DNA of 44,161 nucleotides from Bacilli bacterium (lineage in GTDB: Bacteria > Bacillota_I > Bacilli_A > RFN20 > CAG-826): NCBI GenBank assembly GCA_024408655.1, contig JAKSUV010000008.1:1-44161 (forward strand), given 5' to 3'. The notes under the pieces were generated by a model. That model saw only the letters and a program-made list of their open reading frames with translations. It was not told the DNA's origin and searched no databases. Shown here piece after piece: positions 35,359 through 41,933 of this stretch (position 1 is the stretch's first letter; the number at the start of each line of letters is the position of its first letter). The position numbers were made by a program, and so were the translations under genes.

Positions 35359-35931
35359 TTATTTGACAATATGGCCAAACACTTGGCCCGCACAACCGGC
35401 CGCATTACTTTCGTCGGTATCAATGTGCATCGCGAGTTTAAATTTATCACTCACCCGAATAACGGTGTCACCAAAAATTAAAGAACGACCATTGGTCTTT
35501 AATTCAACTTTCACGATGTCACCATTATTAACACCCGCTTCTTGGGCATCCGCTGGCGTCATATGGATATGACGTTTTGCTACGATGCAGCCTTCTTTTA
35601 ATTCAATCTTCCCGACTGGACCAACAATCGTAACGGGCGCACTACCCGCGACATCACCTGATTCACGAATAACCGCTGGTACACCAAGTGTACGCGCATC
35701 AGTGGCGCTAATTTCGACTTGGTTAACTTTTCTAGTTGGACCTAAAATAGAAACATTTTTAATCGTGTTCTTAGGACCGACAATGTCTAACCGAGTTTCG
35801 CTTACGAATTGTCCAGGTTGACTTAATTCTTTCCGGGCTTTTAAGGCAAAGCCTTTACCACATAAAATTTCAAGCGCTTCGTCCGTGACGTGAATATGGC
35901 GAGCACTGGTTTCAACTAAGATATCTTTCAT
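35359..35931 (-). CDS. pduL: Phosphate propanoyltransferase, PduL type
   Basis: A 190-residue acyltransferase of the PduL family, which interconverts acyl-CoA and acyl phosphate. Two related beta-barrel halves each carry a metal-binding His pair: ETSARHIHVTDEA (about residues 7-19) and VAKRHIHMTPADA. There is no N-terminal encapsulation peptide and no microcompartment gene nearby, so it probably acts as the soluble phosphotransacetylase in acetate production. I chose ATG 35931, preceded by CGGAGGA; the longer frame starts inside that site. The metK leader begins about 29 bases after its stop codon. Confidence 0.92.
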   Translation of the reverse strand: MKDILVETSARHIHVTDEALEILCGKGFALKARKELSQPGQFVSETRLDIVGPKNTIKNVSILGPTRKVNQVEISATDARTLGVPAVIRESGDVAGSAPVTIVGPVGKIELKEGCIVAKRHIHMTPADAQEAGVNNGDIVKVELKTNGRSLIFGDTVIRVSDKFKLAMHIDTDESNAAGCAGQVFGHIVK

Positions 35932-36005
35932 AAAAATCCTCCGCATATGATTCTATCATAATTTGGTTGTTTTTTCTTGTGCTTTTCAGTAAGATATTCA
36001 CTACC

Positions 36006-36088
36006 GGGCGAATGGCGGAATTGGTAGACGCGTACGTTTGAGGGGCGTATGGGTTCCCGTGCGGGTTCAAGTCCCGCTTCGCCCACCA
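36006..36088 (+). tRNA. tRNA-Leu (GAG anticodon)
   Basis: A class II tRNA with acceptor GGGCGAA/TTCGCCC, anticodon stem TACGT/GCGTA with loop TTGAGGG (anticodon GAG), a short variable arm, T-arm GGTTCAAGTCC and encoded CCA. It reads CUC and CUU. It is flanked by pduL (divergent) and an intergenic segment with a candidate small RNA. Confidence 0.95.
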
Positions 36089-36119
36089 AAAATATTTTTA
36101 TTAAACGTAATAAATTCGC

Positions 36120-36210
36120 TTGTTTCCCAGAAACAATTTGTATACAATAATAACGAATCGAGAGTCCAAGGAATGCAATTGGAGCACCGTCCGACTCTCT
36201 TTTTATTTTA
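36120..36210 (+). ncRNA. Candidate short RNA with promoter and terminator
   Basis: The 36089-36247 gap contains TTGTTT (36120-36125), a 17-base spacer and TACAAT (36143-36148), then a stem GAGAGTC (36160-36166) with GACTCTC (36193-36199) enclosing a smaller hairpin TCCAA/TTGGA, followed by TTTTTATTTT. A transcript of about 50 bases from about 36155 is implied. It could instead be only the terminator of tRNA-Leu (70 bases away). The -35 lies in a hairpin TTGTTTC/GAAACAA. No known RNA family is recognised. Confidence 0.35.
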
Positions 36211-36247
36211 TATTTTTGATTAGATTTATTTATATGCCAATCAAATA

Positions 36248-36472
36248 TTAATCAGATGCTTTCCAAATTAGTACAACGAGCAAAATGAATGCAAATCCAA
36301 ACGCAATCCAGCTTGATGCAGTATACACAACTGAATCTTTTTTAATCCACCACACCACAAAGCAAATTGCAAATAGAATCGCGGTGAACAATGATGTAGT
36401 CACGATTCTACTTAATGTAGGATGTCTTTTACTCCAATGCTCTTTACTAGGTTTCTCTGTAGTTGTTTTCAT
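36248..36472 (-). CDS. Small two-helix membrane protein
   Basis: A 74-residue protein: hydrophilic basic N-terminus (about 1-22), then two predicted membrane helices (about 24-43 and 50-70) separated by a short loop WIKKDSVVYTA. No family recognised. It follows the ABC permease gene by 14 bases on the same strand, so it may belong to that unit. TATAAT overlapping the permease stop codon, 13 bases before its ATG, could also give a separate transcript. No Shine-Dalgarno is seen. Confidence 0.65.
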   Translation of the reverse strand: MKTTTEKPSKEHWSKRHPTLSRIVTTSLFTAILFAICFVVWWIKKDSVVYTASSWIAFGFAFILLVVLIWKASD

Positions 36473-36486
36473 TGTGTAAACAAAGA

Positions 36487-37509
36487 TTATAGTGGTAAAT
36501 CTTTCTTTTCAAAGCGTCTAGCGCCGACATAGGCAAGCGAGACACCAATTACAAAGAGAATGCAAAGTTCCCAAATCCAGTTAAAGGAAATTGGTGCATC
36601 AACACCAGTTGTCGCTTTCGCAAAGTTAGAAATAGATTCGGTATCAATTAAGGTATAAATCGATAAATAGTTAAAGATCTTCATCGCTTCAACACCAACA
36701 CCCGCGGAGACTAAGACTTTGTGGCTAAATAAGCCTAAGATACAGAATAAGAAAGCAAAGACACATGAGCCACCACCGACGGCGATTGATTGTGATGATT
36801 TATTAAATAACGCACTTGCGCCAAAACAAACACCGGATAAACCAAACATCGCTAAGAACGAGGAGAAGCAATATAAGAAGCTTCTTAAGAAATAAGTCGC
36901 AAAGCTTGTTTGTTGCGCAAACGGAATGGTTTGGTTCACAATCGCTAAAGCAATCGCCCCACTACCAATCGCGCAAATTGAAATGACTAAATACATCGCG
37001 ACTAAGGAAAGGAATAAGAATAAGTATTGGGTTCTTACCACTTTTTTCCGGTTCGTCGGTGTTGATAAGACATACGCCATTGAGCCATCACTTACTTGGG
37101 AGGCGAGTAAGCGGTTCGAGACAATCATGACATAAATCATTGGTAATAAGACACCCGCAATCTTATAGATTAATTCATTAAGAATTGAGTTGAGGTCAAT
37201 CTGCGTCATAATCTGGATTCGCGCTAAGGAGAAACCCATCTTTTCAAGTAACCCCAATACTTGAAGCCAAGACATACCTTCGTCTTTCACGTATTGTTGG
37301 ACGGCTTGCATATCAATGTTAGTGAAGATGGCTTTCGTGCCCACCACTAAGTTAACAATGATAAAGATGGCCGCACTACCTAAGGCCATCACGAGCCACA
37401 GCACGCGATTTGATTTAATCGATTGCCGGAAAAGGGGCCACGAGAATTTTTCCTCTTTGACCTTGGCTTTCACCTTCTCCCGTACGTTTCTAATTGCTAG
37501 TTGTTCCAT
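36487..37509 (-). CDS. ABC-2 type transporter permease
   Basis: A 340-residue membrane protein with six predicted helices and a large extracytoplasmic loop between the first two (KAIFTNIDMQAVQQYVKDE...). The cytoplasmic N-terminus is highly charged (VREKVKAKVKEEKFSWPLFRQSIKS). This is the channel part of an ABC-2 exporter whose ATPases are encoded just upstream. I chose ATG 37509, 7 bases after GGAGGT; the TTG start 18 bases earlier would put that site inside the gene. It overlaps the ATPase gene by 20 bases. Confidence 0.85.
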   Translation of the reverse strand: MEQLAIRNVREKVKAKVKEEKFSWPLFRQSIKSNRVLWLVMALGSAAIFIIVNLVVGTKAIFTNIDMQAVQQYVKDEGMSWLQVLGLLEKMGFSLARIQIMTQIDLNSILNELIYKIAGVLLPMIYVMIVSNRLLASQVSDGSMAYVLSTPTNRKKVVRTQYLFLFLSLVAMYLVISICAIGSGAIALAIVNQTIPFAQQTSFATYFLRSFLYCFSSFLAMFGLSGVCFGASALFNKSSQSIAVGGGSCVFAFLFCILGLFSHKVLVSAGVGVEAMKIFNYLSIYTLIDTESISNFAKATTGVDAPISFNWIWELCILFVIGVSLAYVGARRFEKKDLPL

Positions 37510-38464
37510 TTTGCATACCTCCTGCAATATTTTCCATAAAGAACCGTTCTAGGTTATATAAATTTTCTTTAATTAACGCGACATGATATTTAGTTAAACG
37601 CTTAATAAAAGCGTTCGTATCTTTTTTGTTCACTTGGCAAGTAATCGTTAAAGTCTTTTGATCAAATGTTAGACATTTAGCGATTTTATCGCGCTTAAAC
37701 GCGTTAAAGTCTTTAATGTTTTTAAAAGTAATCACGTAATCTTTAATCGGCCGTTCTTTAATTTCTTTCATATCGACGATATCCACGATATGGCCGTCTT
37801 TAATAAACGCGACATAATCACAAGTTTCTTCTAATTCATCAAACATGTGATTACTCATAATGATGGTCGCACCCCGCGCTTGTTCAGCGCGAATAATATT
37901 TTTAAACGCTTCCCGCATTAAGGGATCTAGTCCGGTCGTTGGTTCATCTAATAAGATAATTTCGGGTGAATGCATAAAGGCCGCGACTAAAGCGGTTTTT
38001 TGTTTCATTCCTTTACTCATTCTTTTTAAGTTTGCGGTTGGATCAAGTTGTAACGCGTTAATAATTTTCTCCGCTTTACTCATATCTTTTAAACCAAGCA
38101 TTTCGGCTTGAATCTCTAAAAACTCACTACCATTACTGACCGGTGGGAAAGCAATTTCGCCCGGAAGATAACCAATGTATTGTTTAATCTTTTCGGCGTT
38201 CTCCCACGCATCTAAGCCTTTAACAGTAATCTTCCCTTTCTCGGGTTTTAAAAAGCCCATGATGTGACGTAAAGTGGTTGTTTTACCCGCCCCATTCGTG
38301 CCACAATAGCCAAACGTTGTCCCATAAGGCACTTTAAAGGAAACATCAAAAACTCCCCGACCACGACCATAGTCTTTAGTTAAATGAGAAACGCTGATAG
38401 CGATTTTATCATCCGCCACTTTTTCAAGGCGTCTTGCGTGTTGATAAATATCTTTTTCACTCAT
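37490..38464 (-). CDS. ABC transporter ATP-binding protein (second of pair)
   Basis: A 324-residue ATPase. Walker A is GTNGAGKTTT (about residues 55-64), the signature is RMSKGMKQKTALV, Walker B is IILLDEPTTGLDP, and the H-loop is SNHMFDELE. A C-terminal extension of about 90 residues (from VITFKNIKDF) resembles that of the neighbouring ATPase. It is a tandem paralogue of the 38467 gene, separated from it by 2 bases, and overlaps the permease gene. The pair may form a heterodimeric motor for the single permease. Confidence 0.9.
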   Translation of the reverse strand: MSEKDIYQHARRLEKVADDKIAISVSHLTKDYGRGRGVFDVSFKVPYGTTFGYCGTNGAGKTTTLRHIMGFLKPEKGKITVKGLDAWENAEKIKQYIGYLPGEIAFPPVSNGSEFLEIQAEMLGLKDMSKAEKIINALQLDPTANLKRMSKGMKQKTALVAAFMHSPEIILLDEPTTGLDPLMREAFKNIIRAEQARGATIIMSNHMFDELEETCDYVAFIKDGHIVDIVDMKEIKERPIKDYVITFKNIKDFNAFKRDKIAKCLTFDQKTLTITCQVNKKDTNAFIKRLTKYHVALIKENLYNLERFFMENIAGGMQNGTTSN

Positions 38465-38466
38465 AA

Positions 38467-39426
38467 CTATTTGGCGTTCCCCGCGACCCCCGCTAAACCA
38501 CTAAAGGTCTTCTCTTCTTTATAGAAGGACATAAAGTAATCTTGTAAATTAAACGGCTTCTCACTTAATGACTTTAAGTGATAATGCGTTAAGAATTTCG
38601 TAAACTCATCGTACTTCTTAATATCAAGTTCAACCGCGATGGTTAATAATTTATCATCGCTATTTAAAATCTTATATTTTCTAGTCCGCTTAAACCGTTC
38701 ATATTCTTTCTTATTAGCAAATTCTAAAACGTAAGTTTTAAGTTTAGTGTTTTTAATCTTATGCGCATTAAAGGTGGAAACGTGTTTTCCGTCTTTAATA
38801 ATCGAGATGTTATCACACGTGGCATCAACTTCTTGGAAGATGTGACTTGATAATAAAATGGTCTTGCCCCGTTTCTTCTCTTCCACGATAAATTTAATAA
38901 ACACTTGTTGCATAATAGGATCTAGACCACTTGTTGGTTCATCAAGAATTAACACTTGGGGGTCATTCATAAAGGCAGTAACGACCGCTAATTTACGCTT
39001 ATCACCTAATGACATTTCTTTCACGTTTTGTTTCGGATTAAGTTTAAATAAATCTAATAGATAATTAAGACGTTTCTCATTCGCTTCGCCCCGCATTTGT
39101 TGCATCATACGGATAAAGCCCCAACCATCTAGACCTGCTGGAATAGATGGTTCACCAGGAAGATAACCAACGTTTTTTAGAATCTTATCGGTATTACCAA
39201 AGGTATCAATACCAAAGATTTTGGTAAAACCGGTCGTGGGTTTAGAGAATCCCATAATATGACGAATGGTCGTTGATTTACCCGCACCATTAGGTCCTAG
39301 ATAACCATAACATTCGCCTTTATGAACTTGAATCGAGACGTCAAAAACACCCCGCCCATAACCATAATTCTTGGTTAAATGGCTTACTTCGATAATGACT
39401 TCTTTGTTATCGAACTTTCTTTCCAT
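38467..39426 (-). CDS. ABC transporter ATP-binding protein (first of pair)
   Basis: A 319-residue ATPase of the CcmA/BcrA type. Walker A is GPNGAGKSTT (about residues 43-52), the signature is EMSLGDKRKLAVV, Walker B is VLILDEPTSGLDP, and the H-loop is SSHIFQEVD. The C-terminal extension parallels that of its partner. It begins 3 bases after the stop of a lipoprotein gene, so the lipoprotein, two ATPases and permease are one unit. The exported substrate is unknown; a peptide, an antibiotic or a lipid are options. Confidence 0.9.
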   Translation of the reverse strand: MERKFDNKEVIIEVSHLTKNYGYGRGVFDVSIQVHKGECYGYLGPNGAGKSTTIRHIMGFSKPTTGFTKIFGIDTFGNTDKILKNVGYLPGEPSIPAGLDGWGFIRMMQQMRGEANEKRLNYLLDLFKLNPKQNVKEMSLGDKRKLAVVTAFMNDPQVLILDEPTSGLDPIMQQVFIKFIVEEKKRGKTILLSSHIFQEVDATCDNISIIKDGKHVSTFNAHKIKNTKLKTYVLEFANKKEYERFKRTRKYKILNSDDKLLTIAVELDIKKYDEFTKFLTHYHLKSLSEKPFNLQDYFMSFYKEEKTFSGLAGVAGNAK

Positions 39427-39429
39427 AAA

Positions 39430-40320
39430 TTATTCTTGCTTTGATAATCCAACTGATAGCGAATGATAATCACGGAATATAAATTCCTCTTCTTCAAAAT
39501 ATTCAGCCGCGTCTTTGAATAGATTGTTGCCAACCCCTGGTTTAGAGCCACATTTCTCGTTTATATACACAACATCATCAGCGTTTGGATGAGTACCAAT
39601 TCTATCAATCCTACCGGATGGCGGTTTAGGCAAATCGATTTTATATTTTCCATCAGTTATCGTCTTGTCTTCCTTTTCGGAACTAGCAAATACACCATTA
39701 CCAGTTTCTAAATCGATAAATGCAATTTTAATAATGTTGTGTTCTTCTCGCGTTACTGGATCTATGGTTTTGCTATAACTTACATCAAAAAAATAACCGT
39801 ACCAACACAATTGATCCTGCAAGTCTGTCAAAGAAGTCGGAAGAATAAGCGTAACCATTTTGCCTTTTTTGTCATAGTAAGAAACAATGAAGTTTTCGAC
39901 AAATTCGCTATAAACTTCTATCGGAAGTAGTTCTGGGAAAAGCTCAAAACCCAGCGCCATTCTTTGCCCCTCATCATAAACTCCTTCCTTAATCGAATAG
40001 TAACCATTAAGTCCATCGCAAAGCCGATCGGCTACCATGTAAGCAAAAAACTGCTCTAGATAGTTTGGATCATCAATACCAGGTTCTTTCGGTTTGATGT
40101 CTTCGCTTAGATTAAGTTTTAATTGTAGTTCCTTAGCGCCTTCAATTGGCTCCTCTTCTGAAGACTCGTAATCTTTATCACTTAAAGTAACCTCCACACC
40201 AAAGTGAGTTTCCTTTTCTTTACCCATCATAAAACTATATTTGCCATACATCTTATTAGCGCCATTACAGCTAATTAATGCCATGGTGGCCACAGCGAAA
40301 GAGACTAGAAATTTTTTCAT
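39430..40320 (-). CDS. Predicted lipoprotein of the ABC-2 operon
   Basis: A 296-residue protein with a signal peptide MKKFLVSFAVATMALISC (Cys18, lipobox LISC). The mature part is acidic, with YGKYSFMMGKEKETHFGVEVTL near its start and a C-terminal half rich in Asp, Gly and Pro. No family recognised. I chose ATG 40320, preceded by GAGAGGT; the longer frame to 40362 has no such site. It heads the operon with two ATPases and a permease, so it may be an immunity, sensor or substrate-capture partner. That role is inference from position only. Confidence 0.78.
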   Translation of the reverse strand: MKKFLVSFAVATMALISCNGANKMYGKYSFMMGKEKETHFGVEVTLSDKDYESSEEEPIEGAKELQLKLNLSEDIKPKEPGIDDPNYLEQFFAYMVADRLCDGLNGYYSIKEGVYDEGQRMALGFELFPELLPIEVYSEFVENFIVSYYDKKGKMVTLILPTSLTDLQDQLCWYGYFFDVSYSKTIDPVTREEHNIIKIAFIDLETGNGVFASSEKEDKTITDGKYKIDLPKPPSGRIDRIGTHPNADDVVYINEKCGSKPGVGNNLFKDAAEYFEEEEFIFRDYHSLSVGLSKQE

Positions 40321-40388
40321 AATATTACCTCTCAGTAAGAATAACGCTATTAAGTTTAGCAATTTTTATTTTTACCCGCAATTATTTT

Positions 40389-40417
40389 TTGACTTGATAT
40401 TATCAGTTTGATAATAT
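40389..40417 (+). promoter_or_regulatory. Promoter of the HAD-ispD-(S1-GPI) unit
   Basis: TTGACT (40389-40394), a 17-base spacer and TAATAT (40412-40417) precede the ATG at 40426 by 8 bases with no Shine-Dalgarno, so the mRNA is probably leaderless. Confidence 0.65.
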
Positions 40418-40425
40418 CTTTTTAT

Positions 40426-41262
40426 ATGAGTAATAAACCCATTGTCGCTATTATGTATGACTATGATCATACTTTATGTAAAGAAGACATGCAGAATTAT
40501 GGGCTCGCTCCCGCTTTAGGTTTAACGCCAAGTGAATATTGGGCGAAAGTGGCCGAGAACACTAAAGACAGTCAATGCGAAATGATTCTATCGTTTCTTT
40601 ATTCCACCGTTCGACAAGCCCTCACTAAAGGCATTAAACCGACTCGCAAATGGTTTAATTCGTTAGGAAAAAATATTGAACATTATCCTGGTGTCTTAAC
40701 TTGGTTTAAGAAAATGAACGAATACGCAAAAAGTAAAGGCGTTATCTTAGAACACTACGTGGTCAGTAGTGGCAATAAAGAAATTATCGAAGGTGGACCC
40801 ATCGCGAAAGAATTTAAAAAGATCTTTGCGTGTGAATACCATTATGATAAAGACAGTAAATTAGCCGTTTGGCCTAAGTTTGTTATTAACTATACCCAAA
40901 AGACACAATATCTATACCGAATTGAAAAAGGCGTCTTAAATGTTAACGATGATATTCGAATTAACCAAAAGAGTAAACCCCGCATCCCCCACTCTAATAT
41001 GATTTACATTGGTGATGGAATCACCGATGTCCCCTGTATGACCGTGGTCAAAAATAGCGGCGGTCACTCCATTGCGGTCTATGATAAAAAGAAAAAAGAC
41101 ATTGCCCTTAAATTAATGCAAGAAGAACGCATTAGTTACGCTTGTCTTGCGGATTATCGAAAAGACAAAGAATTAGATAAAGTCGTGAAATTAATTATTG
41201 ATAATATCGCTGTGCGCGAAAAACTCGCCCACCGGCGCGCTAAAGAAAAGAAGAAATTATGA
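40426..41262 (+). CDS. HAD-superfamily hydrolase
   Basis: A 278-residue protein with motif I MYDYDHTLC (nucleophile Asp12, DxD kept), a motif II-like VVSSGN (about residue 110), and motif III YIGDGITDVPCM. A helical cap lies between them. The His in DYDHT replaces the usual Gly, which is seen in some HAD branches. Substrate unknown. I chose ATG 40426 (MSNKPIVAIM) instead of the in-frame TTG at 40408, because the promoter lies between them. Overlap with ispD is 4 bases (ATGA), so the two are translationally coupled. Confidence 0.85.
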   Translation: MSNKPIVAIMYDYDHTLCKEDMQNYGLAPALGLTPSEYWAKVAENTKDSQCEMILSFLYSTVRQALTKGIKPTRKWFNSLGKNIEHYPGVLTWFKKMNEYAKSKGVILEHYVVSSGNKEIIEGGPIAKEFKKIFACEYHYDKDSKLAVWPKFVINYTQKTQYLYRIEKGVLNVNDDIRINQKSKPRIPHSNMIYIGDGITDVPCMTVVKNSGGHSIAVYDKKKKDIALKLMQEERISYACLADYRKDKELDKVVKLIIDNIAVREKLAHRRAKEKKKL

Positions 41263-41933
41263 ATTACGCTTTATTATTACTCGCCGGAAGTAGTAAACGC
41301 TTTAAACAAAAAACGCCTAAACAATTTTATTTAATTAACGGTCGCCCGCTTTATTACTATCCTTTAAAAGCGTTAGAAGCTTCTGAGGACATCGATGGCA
41401 TTATCTTATTAACTAACGAAGATAAAGTGATGGAAGTTTATAACTTCACGAACGCTAATCACATTCAAAAAATTAAAGCCGTCATCGCCGGTGGCGCTTC
41501 TCGGAATGACACCGTGAAATTTGGTTTAAATAAACTCCAAGAGTTTATCCATGACGATGACATCGTCTTAATTCATGATGCCGCAAGAGCGTTACTTGAT
41601 AAAGAAACCATTCACACGGCGATTAGTGAAACCAAAATCAAAGGCGCTACGACTTTTGCGGTTCGTGTTTATGACACTTTAGTGAGAGCACATCCTAACT
41701 ACCAAGTAAAAGAATATGTAAATCGTCTTGATACTTTTTATTTACAAACGCCCCAAACTTTTAAATACGGTTTAATTAAAGAAGCGTATCAAAAGAACAA
41801 CGGACCAACCTTTGATGATACCGAAATTGTTTATCGTCTTAAAAGACCCGTCCATTTACTTAAAGGTAAAGAACATCTATTTAAAGTCACACGGAGTGAA
41901 GATGTTAATAAAGTCATGGAGGCACTGAAATGA
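41259..41933 (+). CDS. IspD/TarI-family cytidylyltransferase
   Basis: A 224-residue nucleotidyltransferase. The N-terminal CTP loop is LLLAGSSKRFKQKTPKQFY, followed by GGASRNDTVKFGL, LIHDAARALL and LQTPQTFKYGLIKEAY, then a C-terminal FKVTRSEDV. The family transfers CMP either to methylerythritol phosphate (IspD, isoprenoid route) or to ribitol phosphate (TarI, teichoic acid). The LAAGxG loop is altered to LAGSS. No other gene of either pathway is in the window, so the substrate is open; IspD is somewhat favoured by length. It overlaps both neighbours by 4 bases. Confidence 0.83.
   Translation: MNYALLLLAGSSKRFKQKTPKQFYLINGRPLYYYPLKALEASEDIDGIILLTNEDKVMEVYNFTNANHIQKIKAVIAGGASRNDTVKFGLNKLQEFIHDDDIVLIHDAARALLDKETIHTAISETKIKGATTFAVRVYDTLVRAHPNYQVKEYVNRLDTFYLQTPQTFKYGLIKEAYQKNNGPTFDDTEIVYRLKRPVHLLKGKEHLFKVTRSEDVNKVMEALK

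Noticed and set aside
35359-35931. pduL as part of a bacterial microcompartment locus
   Set aside because: There are no shell proteins or diol dehydratase genes around it and no encapsulation peptide at its N-terminus.
40408-40425. In-frame TTG start for the HAD gene
   Set aside because: The promoter -10 box lies between this TTG and the ATG at 40426, so the TTG would not be transcribed.
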